35,804 nt of DNA from Syntrophobacterales bacterium (GTDB taxonomy: Bacteria > Desulfobacterota > Syntrophobacteria > Syntrophobacterales > Thermodesulforhabdaceae), in NCBI GenBank assembly GCA_026992355.1, contig JALXAE010000295.1, positions 1 to 35,804 on the forward strand, given 5' to 3'. Below are positions 26,584 to 33,990 of this stretch, in pieces. Numbering within the stretch: position 1 is the stretch's first letter; each line of letters opens with the position of its first letter. A program made the position numbers and the translations under genes. The notes beneath the pieces are model-generated. The model saw only the letters and a program-made list of their open reading frames with translations. It made no database searches and was not told the DNA's origin.

Positions 26584-26787
26584 ATGGGAAACAAAGGAAA
26601 GAAAAATGGCGGGTACCAAAGAAGGGAATGCCCTATCCTTAGAAAGAGGGTGTTTGACACCATGGGCAAAAAGGAGATGGTGTTCATCTGCAAGGGATGC
26701 AAGCTTAAATGCCCAATCCATGTTGTCGAATTCAAGGAAATCTACATCGAATGTAAAGTATGCCCGCATAAACTCAAAATAGCATAG
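26584..26787 (+). CDS. Small Cys-rich (zinc-binding) protein
   Basis: MGNKGKKNGGYQRRECPILRKRVFDTMGKKEMVFICKGCKLKCPIHVVEFKEIYIECKVCPHKLKIA. Confidence 0.6.
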   Translation: MGNKGKKNGGYQRRECPILRKRVFDTMGKKEMVFICKGCKLKCPIHVVEFKEIYIECKVCPHKLKIA

Positions 26788-26833
26788 ATTTTCAGCTTTA
26801 ATAGTTCAAGAGGCCAGAGGCCTAAGAGTCCAG

Positions 26834-26866
26834 AGCCCCGTTTCTTTAAGGAACGGGGCTTTTTTA
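26834..26866 (+). terminator. Bacterial-type intrinsic terminator
   Basis: AGCCCCGTT-tctttaagg-AACGGGGCT followed by TTTTT. Confidence 0.85.
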
Positions 26867-26957
26867 TTCACCGCAAAACCCATGGAGAGGAGGTGATGCC
26901 TATGATTGCCCAGAGTTGCATAGCCCGATCACAAAAAAATGAAAGGAGGGATGTCAA

Positions 26958-27659
26958 ATGCTTAGAGACAAAAAGTCAGGCGGCAATGGCGACGGATTCG
27001 CGGCTGAGGAGAGCAGTTTTTCCTCACTTCTTGACAGGGCATCGATCGATGACGATCCCGTGGTCAAGGAGGCCATGGATTTGGCCAAAAACATTGTGAG
27101 GGAAGTCTCGAAAATTGCAAGTCTTGTTGTTGGTGAGACTCTCGAGACAGTGAAACCCCATATTGAGAAGTACCGCCCAGAGCACATGTCGCAGGCAGAG
27201 ATCGCGAAGGAGAAAATCCGGAGCGATAGCGAGAAGCACAAAGCTGAACTTGAGTTTCAGGCGAAGATGAGACAATTGGAGATCGAGTTCATGAAAGCCA
27301 ACGCTGAACTGTCTCTCAAAGCGGTGAATGAGAAGATGAAGATAATTGATAAAGTCCTGATGACACCGTTGGAGAAGATGAAAATGCGCGAGAATATCAG
27401 GAAGGAAGCGCTGGAGAGAACCACGGATCTCATGAGGAACAGGTTCGGCTTTATAAGTAACGCCAAGAAGCAGCTCGCGAAGTTCTACGCTGATTTGGAA
27501 GTTGAGAACCATATGAGGAAACTCGAGGAGGAACAGCAGCGATATATCCACAACATCAGGGGCTTACTGAGCAGTGACTTGCTCACTTCATCTCCAGCGA
27601 AGCTTGCACGCCCAAAGACAAACCTGCTCCAGATTCTCGACAATGATGAGGAGGAGTGA
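26958..27659 (+). CDS. Coiled-coil hypothetical protein
   Basis: 233 aa; EKYRPEHMSQAEIAKEKIRSDSEKHKAELEFQAKMRQLEIEFMKANAEL...; preceded by AGGAGGG; coupled to the next gene. Confidence 0.7.
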   Translation: MLRDKKSGGNGDGFAAEESSFSSLLDRASIDDDPVVKEAMDLAKNIVREVSKIASLVVGETLETVKPHIEKYRPEHMSQAEIAKEKIRSDSEKHKAELEFQAKMRQLEIEFMKANAELSLKAVNEKMKIIDKVLMTPLEKMKMRENIRKEALERTTDLMRNRFGFISNAKKQLAKFYADLEVENHMRKLEEEQQRYIHNIRGLLSSDLLTSSPAKLARPKTNLLQILDNDEEE

Positions 27660-29684
27660 GTGAGAACAGGGCTGGCCTCATTGAGGAGAAAAGCGAATTG
27701 CATCGCGCGAAGATTTCCGAGATTTTCGTATCCGGAGGTCAAAAAGCTTCTCTACGATGAGATCCAGCCCCTCCTCCCAACCACAAGGTTCAGGCACTTT
27801 GAGACACTTCTCGCAAAGGCGAGGATCAACAGCAACCAGAGGCTGCTGAATTCCATAGGCGTGGAGCTCATGCTCATCAAACACAGCAACAGGGAAAAGC
27901 CGCCGTTTGAGAAGCTTGAGTACCCGACGCTGCACCCGTCATCGCACATTCTCAAGACAGGCACGACGGGCTCAGGGAAAACGAAGTCTTCAAACATAGA
28001 TGTCATAAGAACCGCCCTTGAATACCCGGAGACAACCCAGATCGTCATAGATGTTGAGGGCGACAGGGGGCCGGATATCATTTCAAAGCTCGAGGAGAAC
28101 GGCTACCACGACTGGTGGTACTTCGATCATACAAGCATCAGGGAATGCATGTTCGAGCTCCAGAGATGCAGCGAAATATGGTTTTCGTGGCTCGCAAGGG
28201 TGTTTCTTGAGGCCGCTATGTTTGGGGACATCGGAATGAAAACAATCCTTGACGGTTTCGAAGCCTCCAATTCCCCGGAATTGATGGCGAGGAGAGGAGG
28301 CTACCCCACATACGAGGAGTTCGTGGGTGATTTCTCAAAGATGAAGGCTAGAAAGGGCAGCAAAAGAGAGGGGTACAATGAAGTGGCCCATGAGAGGTTC
28401 AAGATGTTTCTCTACTCAATAGGTCCGCTTTTCAACTCCCGCAGAAGCTTCCCATGGGAAAAGCTGAGCGGCGTTGTGATATACGACCTGACAGCGGTTC
28501 CGCACGACGGACAGATTTTCTTCCAGAACTACATGGCCACAAAGATGCTGTTCATAAGAACCTTCCTGACGGATGACAGAGCGCCGATAATCTACGACCT
28601 CGATGAAATGAGCCAGTTCTGGTCAGCCGCGGACCTGTCATTGAGGCGGGGTTCCATAGAGATGCCCATAATAATCTTCCTCGCGAGGAGATCGAGAAAA
28701 AGAGGTATCTTCATATCCTACAAGGACCAGATGAGAAAGACAGTCCCTGAGGAGATATCGAGCCAGTGCGGAGCGCAGTTCATTTTCAGACACACCGGCC
28801 AAAGCGATTTGAGACAGATAGGCGACGAGCTTAACCTGAACACGGATCAGCTCAGGTTCATAGCGAGGATGCCTGACAGGCAGTGCGTTTTCATTCTCCC
28901 CGGGATGATTCAGCCAGCGGTGGCAGAGGTGCCGTATCTTGATACGAGCAGCAACATGTCACTTGATGAGATAAATGAAATCATGTGGGCGAAGCTCAAA
29001 ATCATGGAGCACGAGGAAAGCGGGTCACAGGAAAGGGTTCTGCTGGTCGATGACGAAGACGGGCAATCCCATGACAGGGAAGAGATAAGCGAGAGCGAAA
29101 AGCTGGCTGATATCCTCAACATCGTTGCCAGATATCAGGGCCACCCTCTGAGTAGGGCTGAGCAAAGCTCAGAGATGGATTACCACGAATTCTGGGCTGG
29201 AATCGAAAAACTCGAGCAGCTTGGCCTCATAAGAAAGGAAAAAATCAGCCTTGGGTTTCCCGGGAGACCTCCCTGGTTTGCAGAGATAACTGAGAAGGGA
29301 GCGGAGTTTCTTGGCGTCCCCCATGAAACCCTGAAAATGCAGGGTAAAAACAAAACACTCAAGGCAAAGGTCATGTGCTTCATGGTTGCCGAGAAACTGA
29401 AGGAAGGGGGATGCATCCCGGTGATGGAATTCAGCGGAGCCGACATTGCGGTTTGCGACAGCGGCGGCAGGATTGAGTGTTTCGAAATCGAGACATCGGC
29501 GAACCAGCACATCGCTGAAAACATAAGGCGGGATATCTGCGACATAGGGGCTGAGAGCTGCACAGTGATAATGACATCGAGAAACCTCGTGGATAAAGCG
29601 AGGAAGATGTGCGAGAGCGGGCTGGAATCCGAGGTCATGCAAAAAACCCGCTTTGTGACACTGAGGGGTTTCATTAACCCATAA
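27660..29684 (+). CDS. VirB4/TraG/HerA-like ATPase with C-terminal winged-helix and nuclease-like domain
   Basis: 674 aa, GTG start; HILKTGTTGSGKTKSSNIDVI, APIIYDLDEMSQFWSAADLSLRRG, FLARRSRKRGIFISYKDQ; C-terminal FSGADIAVCDSGGRIECFEIETSAN. Confidence 0.82.
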   Translation: MRTGLASLRRKANCIARRFPRFSYPEVKKLLYDEIQPLLPTTRFRHFETLLAKARINSNQRLLNSIGVELMLIKHSNREKPPFEKLEYPTLHPSSHILKTGTTGSGKTKSSNIDVIRTALEYPETTQIVIDVEGDRGPDIISKLEENGYHDWWYFDHTSIRECMFELQRCSEIWFSWLARVFLEAAMFGDIGMKTILDGFEASNSPELMARRGGYPTYEEFVGDFSKMKARKGSKREGYNEVAHERFKMFLYSIGPLFNSRRSFPWEKLSGVVIYDLTAVPHDGQIFFQNYMATKMLFIRTFLTDDRAPIIYDLDEMSQFWSAADLSLRRGSIEMPIIIFLARRSRKRGIFISYKDQMRKTVPEEISSQCGAQFIFRHTGQSDLRQIGDELNLNTDQLRFIARMPDRQCVFILPGMIQPAVAEVPYLDTSSNMSLDEINEIMWAKLKIMEHEESGSQERVLLVDDEDGQSHDREEISESEKLADILNIVARYQGHPLSRAEQSSEMDYHEFWAGIEKLEQLGLIRKEKISLGFPGRPPWFAEITEKGAEFLGVPHETLKMQGKNKTLKAKVMCFMVAEKLKEGGCIPVMEFSGADIAVCDSGGRIECFEIETSANQHIAENIRRDICDIGAESCTVIMTSRNLVDKARKMCESGLESEVMQKTRFVTLRGFINP

Positions 29685-29710
29685 ACCCAAAAAGAGAAGG
29701 AGGAACAGTC

Positions 29711-30334
29711 ATGCCAGATCCGGATACCTTTTTACAGCTATCAGCAGGGCACCATCAAAACACCGTGAATAAACCATCGCAGGGAGACATGCTTGACAGT
29801 CTTGAGCGCTCGATTGAATCGAACCCGCATCTTCCACATGTTCCGCCGCACGAGCCAAGGGAGTCAAGGATTCTGAGCGCTGTGGAAAACCACACAATGG
29901 GATACAACCCACAGTCTCCACTTGCTCCGAATCCAGTGGTCCCTGACCCTGTTTCCATTGATCCGAACCCATCGCCTCCGGGAGCCACGAAGTACAACCC
30001 ATTCCAGGAAAAGGTTTTCGTCGATCCCGCGGTGGCTGATGACAGGTTCAGACACGGTTCCTTCCCATCCCCAAAGGTCGAGGGCTACGCATGGAAGGAG
30101 CAAAGGATTTTCTACAGGGAACCGCCGGTCCCAAAGCCAAGGTTGGGGAGCACCCCGAAGATGAGGTTGTCGGACGACAAAAGCATGACATACTGCCCGA
30201 AGAGAAAAGAGCATGTGAAGATAGAAAAGGTCTGCAAGAAATGTCCGGAGTATGACCCGAACCTTGGCATCTACGACAACTGCAAGCTGAAAAAGAAGCA
30301 GGCAAACAAGCTTGCAAAAGCATCCAGAAAGTGA
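29711..30334 (+). CDS. Pro-rich protein with C-terminal four-Cys tail
   Basis: 207 aa; tail YCPKRKEHVKIEKVCKKCPEYDPNLGIYDNCKLKKKQANKLAKASRK; GGAGGA upstream. Confidence 0.7.
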   Translation: MPDPDTFLQLSAGHHQNTVNKPSQGDMLDSLERSIESNPHLPHVPPHEPRESRILSAVENHTMGYNPQSPLAPNPVVPDPVSIDPNPSPPGATKYNPFQEKVFVDPAVADDRFRHGSFPSPKVEGYAWKEQRIFYREPPVPKPRLGSTPKMRLSDDKSMTYCPKRKEHVKIEKVCKKCPEYDPNLGIYDNCKLKKKQANKLAKASRK

Positions 30335-30349
30335 TGGAGAGGTCGGAAG

Positions 30350-30574
30350 ATGAGTAGCCCGAGAAACACGTCAAAAAGGCCCATGAACATCCATCCGGGT
30401 ATGCTGAGGAGAAATATATCAGTCAGGGAGCCCGGGGACGTCTACTGCCCGGAAAGAGCTGATTATGTGGACTATAAGTCGGTCTGCAAGAAGTGCCCTG
30501 AATTTGACGAAGACCTCGTCATTTACTACAATTGCAGGCTGAAAAAGAAGGAGTCAAACAAGCTTTCCGCATAA
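30350..30574 (+). CDS. Small four-Cys protein paralogous to the tail of the preceding gene
   Basis: YCPERADYVDYKSVCKKCPEFDEDLVIYYNCRLKKKESNKLSA. Confidence 0.7.
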   Translation: MSSPRNTSKRPMNIHPGMLRRNISVREPGDVYCPERADYVDYKSVCKKCPEFDEDLVIYYNCRLKKKESNKLSA

Positions 30575-30599
30575 TCAGCACAGGGCAGGAGAGGAGCTT

Positions 30600-31271
30600 A
30601 TGGGTGGAAAAAAGGAGGAGAACCTTCAGCCAACATGGAAACCGACAAAATTTGCATGGGCGATGATCTTTTGTACTGCATTGGTGATGCTCTTTCTGGT
30701 CGTGTACTTCATAAACAGATACCGACCGGAGTGGTTACAGGGGAGCCATAAGCAGAGTAATATCCAAGTGGTCCGGGAAACTCCTGGAACGCATTATCCA
30801 GAGCCATCAAAGGAAGAAAACGAGAAATTAGAACTTCTGTCAAACCTTGCGAACGTGCCATTTGTGGTTGAGAAGTCTTTTATCGTTGAAAAATCTGATG
30901 AGAATGAAAGTGGTGACAGAAAATATATCAAACTTTTTCTTAAATCAAAAACAGCAGACTGCAGGGTGATTCTCACAATTGATGCATGGGATGAAATAGA
31001 CATGGGTAGAATTCAATATATGCAATGGAAGGATGAGCGTATCAAATCTTTTTTGAAAAGGTTAAAGGGATGTTGCATTTATTTTGCGAGAATTTCTATT
31101 AAACATATAAATCCGGAGCATGATGATTGTATGTGCAAAGCCATGTTTGAAGGCGCGTCTCCTTCTTTGGAGAGGGAAAACGGAAAGCTTATTGGCTATG
31201 CAAGCGGCCAAGCTGATGATTTCACATGGGTTTATCTAAAACCGATTGAGATTGAAAACCCAAAAAAATGA
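30600..31271 (+). CDS. Hypothetical membrane-anchored protein
   Basis: 223 aa; N-terminal TM FAWAMIFCTALVMLFLVVYFINRY; soluble remainder. Confidence 0.65.
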   Translation: MGGKKEENLQPTWKPTKFAWAMIFCTALVMLFLVVYFINRYRPEWLQGSHKQSNIQVVRETPGTHYPEPSKEENEKLELLSNLANVPFVVEKSFIVEKSDENESGDRKYIKLFLKSKTADCRVILTIDAWDEIDMGRIQYMQWKDERIKSFLKRLKGCCIYFARISIKHINPEHDDCMCKAMFEGASPSLERENGKLIGYASGQADDFTWVYLKPIEIENPKK

Positions 31272-31313
31272 CTAAACCATTTGCTCTTTACATCATGATT
31301 CGCAGAGGTTATT

Positions 31314-32510
31314 ATGCCGCCCGTAGCGATACCACTACAAGACAGGATAGGTTTCTGCATGAAGGGCGGCATCTATGCCTACAGAGAAAAGTGCCCGATC
31401 TGCGGCAGTTCTTTCAAAGACAACGGCCGAAACGCCTTAGTTTGTCCCAACCATCCGAATCAGAAAGCGACGAGATTTCAGGTCAAATTCGGCAAAATCT
31501 GCCACAGATTCAAAAGCTACGAAGCCGCGAGCAGGTTTCTCACAGGCCTGAGATACAAAACAGATGAGGGCTCTTTCGATGAAAGGGATTACAGGAAGGA
31601 CCTCCCCTTAAGCTTCCAGAACCTCGCCGAGAAATGGCTCAGGGTAAAAAAAGAGAGCGTCAGGCCGAAAACATACCGAAACCTCAGGAACGATATCGGC
31701 AAGGCAATAGCGTGCTGGGGCCACAGGAACATAAAGGAGATCGGGTACGCGGAGATAGAGGATTTCATCCTTGAGCAGAATGTCTCGCAAAAAACAAGGC
31801 ACAACATCTGCTCGTGCCTTCACGATTTCTGGACATGGCTCCTCAAGCGGAGGGTCATAAAGCTCCACGAGTTCCCGGAGTTCCCTGAGATAAAATACGA
31901 GCTCAGGTACCGGAGGGTCATAGACAAGGAAACCCAGGAAAGGGTTCTTGATGAGATATGGGGAATAAGCCACAAGGTTAATCCGAAGATATGGCTCGGC
32001 ATCAAGTGGCTCTGCACGTACATATCAATACGGCCGGGGGAGCTGATAAAGATCAACGAGGAGCACATAGACCTGAAAAACGGGTACCTCTTCATCCCCA
32101 CCCCGAAGGAAAAGAAAGCCAAAAATGTTCCGCTGTTAGAGGAAGACATAAAAATACTGGAAGCGCTGCCGAGGGGATTCCCAAAAATGCCATTTTTCAG
32201 GCACGAAAAGGGGAACGGAGCCGCAAAGCCGGGGAGCAGGTTTGGCAAGGACTATCTCTACAAATGGTGGAAAAGGGCCTGCAAAAACCTGGGAATCGAG
32301 GGGGTCGATCTCTACGGCGGAACAAGGCACAGCTCGGCAATGGCCCTGAGAAAATACAGAACGCCTGAGGAAATCAAGCGCGCGACAATGCACTCCACGA
32401 ACAAGGCATTCGAGAGATACTTCCAAATTGAGGGAGATGAGCTGAGGAAGGTCTACTCGGATTCAAAGCCCTCAAGATCTTCTGGGAAGATATTCAAGAT
32501 CCCCGGATAA
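31314..32510 (+). CDS. int: Tyrosine-type site-specific integrase with N-terminal zinc finger
   Basis: 398 aa; CPICGSSFKDNGRNALVCPNHP; IKWLCTYISIRPGELIKINEEHI, YGGTRHSSAMALRKYRTPEEIKRATMHSTNKAFERYFQ; ends 115 bp from the tRNA-Leu 3' end. Confidence 0.9.
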   Translation: MPPVAIPLQDRIGFCMKGGIYAYREKCPICGSSFKDNGRNALVCPNHPNQKATRFQVKFGKICHRFKSYEAASRFLTGLRYKTDEGSFDERDYRKDLPLSFQNLAEKWLRVKKESVRPKTYRNLRNDIGKAIACWGHRNIKEIGYAEIEDFILEQNVSQKTRHNICSCLHDFWTWLLKRRVIKLHEFPEFPEIKYELRYRRVIDKETQERVLDEIWGISHKVNPKIWLGIKWLCTYISIRPGELIKINEEHIDLKNGYLFIPTPKEKKAKNVPLLEEDIKILEALPRGFPKMPFFRHEKGNGAAKPGSRFGKDYLYKWWKRACKNLGIEGVDLYGGTRHSSAMALRKYRTPEEIKRATMHSTNKAFERYFQIEGDELRKVYSDSKPSRSSGKIFKIPG

Positions 32511-32547
32511 CACATCATCCAGCCAGCGAAATGAAGGCCTTTCACAC

Positions 32548-32573
32548 TGCTACAGTGCTACTCCAATGCTACT
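32548..32573. repeat. Three short TGCTAC direct repeats between int and tRNA-Leu
   Basis: TGCTAC at 32548, 32556 and 32567. Confidence 0.4.
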
Positions 32574-32577
32574 CTTT

Positions 32578-32609
32578 TCAGGGGTGCTTCAGATTCGCAA
32601 CCCCCTGAA
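32578..32609. other. Inverted repeat/hairpin between integrase and tRNA
   Basis: TTCAGGGG ... CCCCTGAA. Confidence 0.5.
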
Positions 32610-32624
32610 ATCAGGGCAAAAAAA

Positions 32625-32710
32625 TGGTGCCGAAGGCCGGACTCGAACCGGCACGGGTCTCCCCACCACCCCCTCAAGATGGCGTGTCTACCAGATTCCA
32701 CCACTTCGGC
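32625..32710 (-). tRNA. tRNA-Leu(GAG), CCA encoded
   Basis: Minus strand GCCGAAG..CCATC-TTGAGGG-GGTGG..GCCGGTTCGAGTCCGGC-CTTCGGC-A-CCA; long variable arm; anticodon GAG. Confidence 0.93.
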
Positions 32711-32718
32711 ACTCAAAT

Positions 32719-33195
32719 TTATTTTTTATGTGGTTCGGCTGCCTTGCCACCAGCCGATGCGTTCGCGCCGGCATGAACCGGAGCACTGTTTGTAGCTTTT
32801 GTTGCCGGCGATGAAGCCTGTTTTGCCTGCTGGTTTTCCTTTACTTCCCGGCCTTGAGCAGCCGGCGCTGTTTTTCCCGGTTCAGTGGCAGCCTGTTTCT
32901 GCTGCGTTTGCTGAACCGGTGCACTCTGGGTTGCCTTTGTTTTTTTCATGATGGACGTTGTTCCCGGCTTCGTTGAAAAATAGGCCAGGAGCAAACAGGT
33001 CATCATGAAAACCGTTGCAACGCCAATTGTTAACTTGTTAAAAAAGGTGTTGCCACCAGTGGAACCAAACAGAGTCTGGGTGGATGTACCACCAAAAGCT
33101 GCCCCGATATCAGCACCTTTTCCCGTCTGCAAAAGAACTATCAGGATCAAAAAGAAACAGACAATAACGTGTATTATTAAAATAGCACTAATCAT
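32719..33195 (-). CDS. secG: Preprotein translocase subunit SecG with extended Ala/Gln/Thr-rich tail
   Basis: LILIVLLQTGKGADIGAAFGGTSTQTLFGSTGGNTFFNKLT. Confidence 0.93.
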   Translation of the reverse strand: MISAILIIHVIVCFFLILIVLLQTGKGADIGAAFGGTSTQTLFGSTGGNTFFNKLTIGVATVFMMTCLLLAYFSTKPGTTSIMKKTKATQSAPVQQTQQKQAATEPGKTAPAAQGREVKENQQAKQASSPATKATNSAPVHAGANASAGGKAAEPHKK

Positions 33196-33211
33196 AAAAA
33201 AATCAACCCTC

Positions 33212-33973
33212 TTAAGCCTCGAATCGGACTATTCGCAAGAATGAATCGACTTCCAGACTTGCACCCCCTACCAGCGCACCATCAATATCATTTTCACTCA
33301 TCAACGAATCGGCATTATTCGGTTTTACACTTCCACCATACAAAATTCGAATTTCGTTTGCAACGCTTTTATTTGTCAACATTGCCAGGTGCTCTCTTAT
33401 AAAAGCGTGTACCTCCTGCGCCTGCTGCGGACTTGCCGTTTTACCGGTCCCGATAGCCCATACAGGTTCGTAAGCTATCACCACCTTGGCCACGTCCACG
33501 GAATCCAGGCCATCGAGTCCGCCGTCTATTTGGGACTTTATTACTTCGAACGTTTTTCCGGCCTCACGCTCTTCGAGCCTTTCTCCCACGCAGAAGATGG
33601 GTCTTATACCAACTTTTATCAAGGCTTTCAACTTTTTATTTATATCTTCGTTTTTTTCTCCGAAATATTGTCTGCGCTCCGAATGCCCGACAATTGTATA
33701 CGAACATCCGACGTCTTTCAACATCACAGGAGAAATTTCCCCCGTGTACGCGCCTTTTTCTTCCCAGAAGCAATTTTGAGCCGACAGAGAAAGCCACGAG
33801 GGACTCACAAGATCCTTTAAGGGATAAAGTGCCGTAAACGGTGGCGCAATAACAACTTCGCGATCTTCCAGGGTATCAATTTTTTCGGTTAGTCTTTTTA
33901 CAAATTCCACTGCTTCATCGACCGTTTTATACATCTTCCAGTTTGCGGCAATACAAGCAATCCTTGTTGACAT
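33212..33973 (-). CDS. tpiA: Triosephosphate isomerase
   Basis: AANWKMYKT, YTIVGHSERRQYFGE, VVIAYEPVWAIGTGKTA, ILYGGSVKPNNA. Confidence 0.97.
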   Translation of the reverse strand: MSTRIACIAANWKMYKTVDEAVEFVKRLTEKIDTLEDREVVIAPPFTALYPLKDLVSPSWLSLSAQNCFWEEKGAYTGEISPVMLKDVGCSYTIVGHSERRQYFGEKNEDINKKLKALIKVGIRPIFCVGERLEEREAGKTFEVIKSQIDGGLDGLDSVDVAKVVIAYEPVWAIGTGKTASPQQAQEVHAFIREHLAMLTNKSVANEIRILYGGSVKPNNADSLMSENDIDGALVGGASLEVDSFLRIVRFEA

Positions 33974-33990
33974 GGTTTCCTCCTCCGCCT

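Noticed and set aside
26893-27099. 68-aa ORF before the coiled-coil gene
   Set aside because: Has an RBS-like sequence, but most of it overlaps the better-supported 26958-27659 gene in another frame; not separately supportable.
27024-27551. 175-aa minus-strand ORF
   Set aside because: Antisense to the coiled-coil gene; His/Leu/Phe-rich artefact composition.
29169-29690. Overlapping minus-strand ORFs (173 and 164 aa)
   Set aside because: Antisense to the C-terminal domain of the 27660-29684 ATPase.
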